The notes beneath the pieces are model-generated. The model was not told where the DNA came from, did not search any database, and saw only the letters and a list, made by a program, of their open reading frames with translations. 18,886 nt of DNA, from NCBI GenBank assembly GCA_012523605.1, contig JAAYTY010000192.1, positions 1 to 18,886 of the forward strand, written 5' to 3'. The stretch is from Candidatus Fermentibacterota bacterium. Its GTDB lineage: Bacteria > Fermentibacterota > Fermentibacteria > Fermentibacterales > Fermentibacteraceae. The translations under genes were made by a program, and so were the position numbers. The number at the start of each line of letters is the position of its first letter. Position 1 is the first letter of the stretch. This document shows, piece by piece, positions 13,291 to 18,886 of this stretch.

Positions 13291-14282
13291 AGAAGAGGAT
13301 ACTCACGGGCGACAGGCCGACGGGCCCGCTCCATCTGGGGCACTTCGTCGGTTCTCTCCAGAACAGGGTCCTCCTGCAGGAGGAGTACGACACCTTCATC
13401 ATCATAGCAGACGTCCAGGCCCTAACCACGAACTTCGACAGGCCCGAGAGGCTTGCGGAGGACGTCAGGCAGGTGGCCCTGGACAACCTGGCAGCCGGCC
13501 TCGACCCCGGAAAGGCCTCCATCTTCATTCAGAGCCTCGTCCCCCAGATAGCGGAGCTCACGGTCTTCTTCTCGATGTTCGTGACCGTCAGCAGGCTCCG
13601 TCACAACCCCACCATAAAGACCGAGGCAGGCGCCTACGGCTATACGGACATGACCTACGGCTTCCTGGGCTATCCCGTGAGCCAGGCCGCGGACATCCTC
13701 TTCTGCAGGGCCGATCTGGTTCCCGTGGGGGAGGACCAGCTTCCCCACATCGAGATGACCCGGTTCGTGGCCAGACGGTTCAACGAACTATACGCCGGGG
13801 TCTTCCCCGAGCCCGAGGCGATGGTGAGCCGGGTTCCGAGGCTGGTCGGTCTCGACGGCCAGGCCAAGATGTCGAAATCGCTGGGCAACTGCATCTACCT
13901 GAGCGACGAGCCTTCCCGTGTCGCCGAGAAGGTCATGAACGCGGTCACCGATCCGGCAAGGATCCACAAGACCGATCCGGGGCACCCCGAGATCTGCACT
14001 ATCTGCTCCTACCACGACGCTTTCAATCAGGCGGAGCACGGGAACACCGTGGAGATGTGCAGAGCCGGTTCGATCGGCTGCGTAGCCTGCAAGAAGCGGC
14101 TTCTCCAGGTTCTGGAGGGCTTCCTTGAGCCTATGCGCGAGCGCAGGGCCATGTACTCGAAACCTGGTCTGCTCGACGAAATACTCGAGACCGGCACCGA
14201 AAGGGCGCGCCGGGAGGGCGAGGCCACGATGGAAAAGGTGAGGAGCGCCATGGGCATGGACTACTTCGGCGGCGCACGATGA
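13287..14282 (+). CDS. trpS: Tryptophanyl-tRNA synthetase, iron-sulfur type
   Basis: This 331-aa protein is the normal class I TrpRS length. The HIGH-like PTGPLHLGH is at 11-19 and the KMSKS loop at 194-198. It charges tRNA-Trp in the cytoplasm. Four cysteines (237, 258, 265, 268) follow the order known from Thermotoga TrpRS, where they hold a 4Fe-4S cluster that aids tRNA anticodon recognition. The spacing here is x20, x6, x2; an extra Cys240 is present. GTG overlaps the kinase stop. The cysS ATG overlaps this stop. No leader or T-box can exist, because there is no intergenic space. Confidence 0.96.
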   Translation: MKKRILTGDRPTGPLHLGHFVGSLQNRVLLQEEYDTFIIIADVQALTTNFDRPERLAEDVRQVALDNLAAGLDPGKASIFIQSLVPQIAELTVFFSMFVTVSRLRHNPTIKTEAGAYGYTDMTYGFLGYPVSQAADILFCRADLVPVGEDQLPHIEMTRFVARRFNELYAGVFPEPEAMVSRVPRLVGLDGQAKMSKSLGNCIYLSDEPSRVAEKVMNAVTDPARIHKTDPGHPEICTICSYHDAFNQAEHGNTVEMCRAGSIGCVACKKRLLQVLEGFLEPMRERRAMYSKPGLLDEILETGTERARREGEATMEKVRSAMGMDYFGGAR

Positions 14283-15709
14283 AGCTCCGCAACAGCATGG
14301 GCGGGCGTCTGGAGGAGTTCGAACCGCTCGATCCCGCCAGGGTCGGCATCTATGTCTGCGGGCCCACGGTGTACGGCGACAGCCACCTCGGCCATGCGAA
14401 GAGCTACGTGTCTTTCGACGTTCTGGTGAGATACCTGAGGCACACGGGCTTCGCGGTCCGCTACGTCCAGAACATCACCGACGTGGGGCATCTCTCGGAG
14501 AACTCGGAGTTCGGAGAAGACAAGATACAGCGGCAGGCCGCGCTCGAGAGGGTCGAGCCGCTGGAGCTGGCCGAGAGGTACACCCGCTCATACTTCGAGG
14601 ACATGGATGCTCTCGGAAACCTTAGGCCGGACATCTCGCCGAGGGCCTCCGGCCACATCCCCGAGCAGATCGAACTCGTAAGAACCCTTCTCTCGCGCGG
14701 GCATGCCTACAGGTCGGGCGGGTGCGTGTACTACTCCGTCAGGTCGTTTCCCGGATACGGGAAGCTCTCCGGCAGGAGGCTCGACGAACTCCTCGCTGGC
14801 GCCAGGGTCGAGGTGCAGGAGAACAAGCGCGATCCGCTCGACTTCGCCCTCTGGAAGAAGGCCGACGGAGGGCACATCCTGAAATGGCGCTCTCCGTGGG
14901 GATGGGGATATCCCGGCTGGCATCTCGAATGCTCGGCGATGGCCATGAGATACCTGGGCGAGACCATCGACGTGCATGGCGGAGGGCTCGAGAACATCTT
15001 TCCCCATCATGAATGCGAGGTGGCCCAGAGCGAGGCCGCGACGGGAAAGCCGTTCGCCAGATTCTGGCTCCACAACAACATGGTGACCGTGGACGGCAGA
15101 AAGATGGGGAAGAGCCTGGGCAACTTCGTGGCCCTGAAGGACATCTTCGCGAGGTTCGACCCCGCAGTGGTTCGGCTTTACATACTCAGAAGCCACTATC
15201 GCAGCCCGCTGGACTTCACCGAGGAAGGTCTGCGTTCGGCCAGGAGCGCGTTCGAGAGGCTCTCGGAGCTGAGGACGCGCCTGGCGAGGACGGCGGGAGA
15301 GGGTGCCGGGAGCGACGCGGCCGCAGATCTCGCGGCGTCGCTGTCCCGCTCGTTCCGGGAGCGCATGGATGACGATCTGGATACTCCGGGCGCACTTGCG
15401 GCCGTGTTCGATTTCGTGAGGGCGGCCAACTCCATGCTCGACGGAGGATCCGGAGCGGGGGACGCCTCGATGCTCCGCGACCTGATAGAGGATCTCTGCG
15501 GCGGAGTTCTCGGCATCGCACGGAGGCAGGACCGGGATGTCCTCGAAACCGGACAGGAAAAGCTCGTAGAGGCGCTGAGCCTCGCCCGGTCGGCGCTGCG
15601 AGGCAGCCGGCTCTTCCGGGAGGCCGACGAGATCCGCCGGATTGTGGCGGAGGCGGGCTACTCGGTTCGCGACCTTCCCGACGGCACGAGTCTCATAAAA
15701 AAGAGCTGA
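14279..15709 (+). CDS. cysS: Cysteinyl-tRNA synthetase
   Basis: This 476-aa protein is close to the E. coli enzyme (461). The HIGH site is HLGH at 36-39, and the signature loop reads KMGKS (275-279) rather than KMSKS. The zinc ligands fit Cys27, Cys218, His243 and Glu247, with the same 25- and 4-residue spacings as in E. coli. It charges tRNA-Cys; a tRNA-Cys gene lies at 1899. The start overlaps trpS (ATGA). This is the last gene of the operon; its final codons (KKS) contain the A-run used by the opposing rpsT terminator. Confidence 0.97.
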   Translation: MKLRNSMGGRLEEFEPLDPARVGIYVCGPTVYGDSHLGHAKSYVSFDVLVRYLRHTGFAVRYVQNITDVGHLSENSEFGEDKIQRQAALERVEPLELAERYTRSYFEDMDALGNLRPDISPRASGHIPEQIELVRTLLSRGHAYRSGGCVYYSVRSFPGYGKLSGRRLDELLAGARVEVQENKRDPLDFALWKKADGGHILKWRSPWGWGYPGWHLECSAMAMRYLGETIDVHGGGLENIFPHHECEVAQSEAATGKPFARFWLHNNMVTVDGRKMGKSLGNFVALKDIFARFDPAVVRLYILRSHYRSPLDFTEEGLRSARSAFERLSELRTRLARTAGEGAGSDAAADLAASLSRSFRERMDDDLDTPGALAAVFDFVRAANSMLDGGSGAGDASMLRDLIEDLCGGVLGIARRQDRDVLETGQEKLVEALSLARSALRGSRLFREADEIRRIVAEAGYSVRDLPDGTSLIKKS

Positions 15710-15734
15710 GCCCGGGACCGGGTGCCCCGGGCTC
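15697..15734 (-). terminator. Terminator of rpsT, possibly bidirectional
   Basis: A 9-bp GC-rich stem pairs 15708-15716 with 15726-15734 (9-nt loop). Read on the minus strand it is followed, after five bases, by six T (15702-15697), so it suits rpsT. On the + strand there is no T-run, but the same hairpin lies directly at the cysS stop and may help end that transcript. Confidence 0.6.
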
Positions 15735-15756
15735 GAACGACGACAAGATCGGGCCG

Positions 15757-15996
15757 CTAGCGGGGGGCCAGCCTGCTCTTCATGCGGGCGGCTCTGTTGC
15801 GATGGATTATCTTCTTGCGTCCGGCGACATCAATGATTCTCTGGGCGGCCTTCCATGCCTCCAGCTTCTCCTCGGGCGTGGAAGCCTCGCGCACCTTCTT
15901 CACCGCCGTGCGCAGGGCGCGCATCTCGCTCCGCACAACGGCGTGTCTCGCCTCGTCCCTGCGGCGGCTCTTCTCGGATCCGGCGCTCCTTGCCAA
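15757..15996 (-). CDS. rpsT: 30S ribosomal protein S20
   Basis: This 79-aa, highly basic protein is near the usual 85-90. The S20 pattern is clear: MARSAGSEKSRRR at the N-terminus, RSEMRALRTAVKKV in the middle, and IIHRNRAARMKSRLA near the end. It binds 16S rRNA in the body of the 30S subunit. The start is TTG (complement of 15994-15996), with AAGGAG seven bases upstream (16009-16004). This is the only gene on the minus strand here. It faces away from the peptidase gene and converges on cysS, with a shared hairpin between. Confidence 0.95.
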   Translation of the reverse strand: MARSAGSEKSRRRDEARHAVVRSEMRALRTAVKKVREASTPEEKLEAWKAAQRIIDVAGRKKIIHRNRAARMKSRLAPR

Positions 15997-16129
15997 GGAA
16001 TGGCTCCTTTCACAGTATATCAGGTAAGAGTCGTGCGGGAACCGCGTTCAGTACCTTGTTGTTCAACTGCTCAGAACCGGTAATCTGAGCTTCAGGGGCC
16101 GGGATGTCAACCAAAGGAAGGATCGGGGA
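15997..16129. other. Divergent intergenic region rpsT / carboxypeptidase
   Basis: The region holds the rpsT ribosome site (16004-16009, minus strand). On the + strand side there is a 6-bp hairpin (16069-16074 with 16085-16090) and the ribosome site AAAGGAAGG before the ATG at 16130. TTGTTG (16056-16061) and GGTAAT (16079-16084), 17 nt apart, are a weak promoter candidate for the peptidase. Confidence 0.35.
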
Positions 16130-17587
16130 ATGAAGCATCTGGTTCTTGCGATGCTCGCGCTCGCGATCGTCCTGCCCGCATCCGCCGAAAGGCTGGTGCG
16201 GCTCTACGATGCCGTTCCGTCGACGGTTCAGGCTCTTCTTGCAGACCACATTGACATCGCCGCCGCCAACCTCCGGGAGGGCTGGGTGGACATCTGCCTT
16301 CCCGACAGGGAGACCGACAGGGCGAGCCTCTACTCGTCCCGCAACGAGGTTCTTCCGCTCGAGTGGGGCATGCTGCTCGACGAGAACCGGGGGAATGCGG
16401 GCTACTACTACAGCTGGGAGGAGAACAACGCCTTCTGGGCGACCTTCGCCGCAGCCCACTCCGACCTCGTGGACACTCCCGTTTCGATCGGAACCACGGT
16501 CCAGGGCAGGCCGATCAACATGGTCATGATGACCAGCAACGCGGGCGGCTACAAGCCCGCCCTCCTCTTCACGGCCATGGTGCACGCGCGCGAGCCGATC
16601 GGAACCTCTGTTCTGATCGACTTCGCCAACTGGCTCGCGACGAGCTACGGCAGCGACACGATGGCCACATGGATACTCGACCACACCCGTGTGTACTTCA
16701 TCCCCATCGTGAACATCGACAGCTACATCCTGAACTGCAATCCGGCGGGGGGCATGATACGCAAGAACCAGAGCCCTCCGGACGGAGTGGATCTGAACAG
16801 AAACTTCGCCTACATGTGGGGATACGACGACCAGGGCTCGAGCCCCGATCCATATTCCGATACGTACCGCGGCCCCAGCGCGGCCAGCGAGCCCGAGACC
16901 CAGGCGGTGCAGAACTTCCTGAACAGCATCCAGCCCATAGCGGGGATGCACTATCACTCCTATGGAGGCTATCTGCTGCGCCCGTTCGGCTACAACAACA
17001 GCAACACGCCCGACGAGGCCACCTATGCGTCATGGAGTTCGGCCATGACGCAGTACAACGGATACGCGCACGGGCAGTGCGGAGACGTCCTGGGATACAA
17101 CGCCAACGGTGACGCGGTGGACTGGAGCTACGCGGGTTCCGGGCATCCCAAGATGATGGCCTTCACCCCCGAGGTCGACGACAACGGCTTCTGGGGAGGC
17201 CAGAGCGACACCACTCTCATAGCGAATCTGTGCGCGGAGTGCCGCTACATGAACAAGTGGCTGTGCTTCAACGCGCCTCAGTTCGTCGGAGTGGAGGAGG
17301 AGTCCGGCTCGGTGGTTCCGGGAGCGTTCTTCATGGGTCCGGTGACGCCGAACCCGGTGACCGGCCAGGCCGGCTTCTCGCTCACCGTTCCCTCGGTGCA
17401 GGGAGTCGAGATCGCCGTCTTCGACATCACTGGCAGGATCGTCTCCGAGCCGGGCACGGCGGGCCTCAGGCCGGGCGAAAACACCGTGTCCTTCCTCATG
17501 CCCGACGACCTGCCTTCCGGCGTGTACTCCGTGAGGGTATCCTGCGGCGGTGCGTCGAGCCGGATGCTGTTCACGCTGCTGAGGTAG
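16130..17587 (+). CDS. Secreted M14 zinc carboxypeptidase with C-terminal sorting-like domain
   Basis: The 485-aa protein has a signal peptide of 19 residues (cleavage after ASA). The M14 domain carries the zinc ligands HAREP (His152, Glu155) and His276 in MHYHSYGG. DLNRNF (221-226) supplies the Asn-Arg pair for the substrate carboxylate, and TPEVDD holds the general base Glu348. The site is therefore complete and should remove C-terminal residues from peptides outside the cytoplasm. From about 404 a beta domain begins PVTPNPV, with ITGR at 433-436 and SGVY at 463-466, the same type of tail as the hydrolase at 538-1701. AAGGAAGG precedes the ATG. The DnaJ gene follows after five bases. Confidence 0.93.
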   Translation: MKHLVLAMLALAIVLPASAERLVRLYDAVPSTVQALLADHIDIAAANLREGWVDICLPDRETDRASLYSSRNEVLPLEWGMLLDENRGNAGYYYSWEENNAFWATFAAAHSDLVDTPVSIGTTVQGRPINMVMMTSNAGGYKPALLFTAMVHAREPIGTSVLIDFANWLATSYGSDTMATWILDHTRVYFIPIVNIDSYILNCNPAGGMIRKNQSPPDGVDLNRNFAYMWGYDDQGSSPDPYSDTYRGPSAASEPETQAVQNFLNSIQPIAGMHYHSYGGYLLRPFGYNNSNTPDEATYASWSSAMTQYNGYAHGQCGDVLGYNANGDAVDWSYAGSGHPKMMAFTPEVDDNGFWGGQSDTTLIANLCAECRYMNKWLCFNAPQFVGVEEESGSVVPGAFFMGPVTPNPVTGQAGFSLTVPSVQGVEIAVFDITGRIVSEPGTAGLRPGENTVSFLMPDDLPSGVYSVRVSCGGASSRMLFTLLR

Positions 17588-17592
17588 AGAGG

Positions 17593-18408
17593 ATGCAGGG
17601 TGCGGCTTCACAGAGGGGCGACTACTATCACATCCTCGGCGTCAGGAACGATGCCACGCCGGAGGACATAGAGAGAGCCTACTTCGACCTCGCGAGGAAG
17701 CTGCATCCGGACATAGCGGGCGGCGGCGAAGAGGCCACCGCCCGCTTCATGCTCATCAACGAGGCCTTCCAGACCCTGAGTTCGCCGCTGCTCCGCAAGG
17801 AGTACGACAAGAACCTCGCGAGCGGAGCGTTCAAGCGCCAGGATTTCTCCTTCCAGGACAAGCCTGCTTCCCGCCAGGCCACGGCGGAGACGCCGGGGCC
17901 TGCGGCGGCTGCGGTGGACAGGGAGGAGCCCCGGGCCGGCGCCGCGCAGAGACTCGACGACACCGTCAAGCGCGCTATCAGGCAGTCCGACCGGCTTTGC
18001 GAGCAGGGCAACTTCTGGCAGGCCGCCGATCTCCTCCAGCGGATGCTGGCGCGATACCCCAGACAGCCGAACCTCCGCAGGGCGCTGGCCAGGGCTTCCG
18101 CCGGCATGATGCGATTCCGCGAGGCCGCCGAGCACCTCAAGGTCGCCTGCGAGGTGGAGTACTTCAACTACGAGAATCACCTGCTCCTCGGCAGGATGTA
18201 CATGAAGGGCAAGCAGTGGCAGAAGGCGAAGCAGGCGCTGAAGGACGCCCTCTCCTGGAACGAGGACGACGAGCAGGCGAAGAAGGACCTGCTCGAGGTG
18301 GAGAAGCAGCTCGGCGAGGGAGACTCGCCCATCAAGAAGCTCGTGGCCAGGCTGAAGCAGCCCCTGGGATCGGGCGGGGGGAAGAAGGATGCCGGCAAGA
18401 GAGGGTGA
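17593..18408 (+). CDS. DnaJ-domain protein with TPR-like C-terminus
   Basis: The protein has 271 aa. Residues 10-72 are a J-domain (YYHILGV, HPD at 38-40, NEAFQTL), which stimulates the ATPase of an Hsp70. There is no Gly/Phe region or zinc finger, so this is a type III J-protein, not DnaJ itself. After an Ala/Pro-rich linker (about 85-120), residues 122-240 form helical pairs of TPR kind, likely a client-binding surface. The basic tail is GKKDAGKRG. ATG at 17593 lies eight bases after GAGG, six bases after the peptidase stop. The end overlaps the MerR gene by 20 bases. Its client is unknown. Confidence 0.87.
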   Translation: MQGAASQRGDYYHILGVRNDATPEDIERAYFDLARKLHPDIAGGGEEATARFMLINEAFQTLSSPLLRKEYDKNLASGAFKRQDFSFQDKPASRQATAETPGPAAAAVDREEPRAGAAQRLDDTVKRAIRQSDRLCEQGNFWQAADLLQRMLARYPRQPNLRRALARASAGMMRFREAAEHLKVACEVEYFNYENHLLLGRMYMKGKQWQKAKQALKDALSWNEDDEQAKKDLLEVEKQLGEGDSPIKKLVARLKQPLGSGGGKKDAGKRG

Positions 18409-18790
18409 GAGGCTCTACTACTCGATAAGCGAGATCTGCGAAATGACCGACCTCAAGCCCCATGTCCTCCGTTACTGGGAGACGGCCTTCCCCATGCTGA
18501 AGCCTGGCAAGAATCAGGCGGGCAACAGGATATATCGGCCGAAAGACCTGGAGCTGATCCGGCAGATCAAGAAGCTCCTCTACGACGAGAGATTCACAGT
18601 TGACGGAGCGAGACAGAAGCTCGAGGAGATCCGCCGCACGCAGGAGCTCGACCAGATGGAACTGGAGATCCCCGGATTGGAACAACCCGGATCCTCGGTT
18701 CTGGACGAGGTCTGCGCGGAGCTGAGGGACATCATTTCGATGCTCGACCGGGATCCGATGGCTGTTGACGGAAGCGGCCTTTCGACATAG
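18389..18790 (+). CDS. MerR-family transcriptional regulator
   Basis: This 133-aa protein has its winged helix-turn-helix at residues 11-80: YSISEICEMTDLKPHVLRYW, then GNRIYRPKDLELI and FTVDGARQKL. That is the variant with VLRYWE typical of a regulator widely conserved in deltaproteobacteria and other phyla, often next to tRNA-Pro as here (from memory). There is no cysteine pattern for metal sensing (single Cys17 and Cys109), and the C-terminal part is short and acidic. Its signal and targets are unknown. The ATG at 18389 lies inside the end of the DnaJ gene, so expression is probably coupled. HspR, which pairs with dnaJ, is a related alternative, but the sequence fits it less well. Confidence 0.88.
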   Translation: MPAREGERLYYSISEICEMTDLKPHVLRYWETAFPMLKPGKNQAGNRIYRPKDLELIRQIKKLLYDERFTVDGARQKLEEIRRTQELDQMELEIPGLEQPGSSVLDEVCAELRDIISMLDRDPMAVDGSGLST

Positions 18791-18804
18791 TTTCTCCGGC
18801 CGGT

Positions 18805-18881
18805 CGGGGCGTGGCGCAGTCCGGTAGCGCACTTGAATGGGGTTCAAGGGGTCGCTGGTTCGAATCCAGTCGCCCCGACCA
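18805..18881 (+). tRNA. tRNA-Pro (anticodon GGG)
   Basis: The acceptor stem pairs 18805-18811 with 18871-18877; the discriminator is A (18878) and the CCA is encoded (18879-18881). The anticodon stem CTTGA/TCAAG encloses the loop ATGGGGT, giving GGG. The T-arm has TTCGAAT. It starts 14 bases after the MerR stop and may be processed from the same transcript. Confidence 0.97.
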
Positions 18882-18886
18882 GCTTC

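Noticed and set aside
13200..14300. T-box or other leader regulating trpS or cysS
   Set aside because: Both genes start inside the preceding gene, leaving no leader sequence.
16014..16019. TATACT on the minus strand as the rpsT promoter -10 box
   Set aside because: Transcription would begin inside or after the AAGGAG ribosome site (16009-16004), and the -35 position is poor.

Overview
The window is GC-rich bacterial DNA, rich in AGG/AGA arginine codons and densely packed. Two secreted enzymes (538-1701 and 16130-17587) carry a signal peptide and end in a short beta domain of the type-IX-secretion or FlgD-like kind (NPF/NPV start, G-R in the middle, S-G-V-Y near the end). This combination is typical of FCB-superphylum candidate phyla such as Fermentibacteria or Eisenbacteria. 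That placement is inference from motifs, not from a database search.

Layout. Positions 1-537 are non-coding and hold two exact copies of an 85-bp element built of three hairpins. A secreted alpha/beta hydrolase (538-1701) and tRNA-Cys (1899-1973) follow. Next comes a thiol/iron-sulfur module: a 48-aa CxxC protein, a membrane 4Fe-4S protein and a two-domain thioredoxin. A glycosyltransferase with a C-terminal Rossmann domain (3804-4826) overlaps its end.

From 4906 to 15709 ten genes run on the + strand with overlapping or abutting starts and stops, so they look like one transcript. They encode a STAS antagonist, an RsbW-like kinase, a 1203-aa protein (P-loop NTPase, HEAT repeats, PP2C phosphatase), SAM hydrolase, a GH57 glycosidase, a small Zn-ribbon-like protein, a sugar-1-phosphate nucleotidyltransferase, an AmgK-like sugar kinase, TrpRS (with iron-sulfur cysteines) and CysRS. 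The first three form a complete partner-switching circuit: the phosphatase should dephosphorylate the STAS protein, which then binds the kinase. No sigma factor or other output target is present in the window. The nucleotidyltransferase and kinase pair resembles the MurU/AmgK cell-wall recycling pair.

rpsT (S20) lies on the minus strand (15757-15996) with a terminator facing the end of cysS. On the + strand follow an M14 carboxypeptidase with the sorting-like tail, a DnaJ-TPR protein, a MerR-family regulator and tRNA-Pro(GGG).

The best candidate for an undescribed system is the STAS / RsbW-like / NTPase-HEAT-PP2C cassette (4906-9279). Next are the CxxC small protein / 4Fe-4S / thioredoxin module (2008-3832) and the 85-bp hairpin element.
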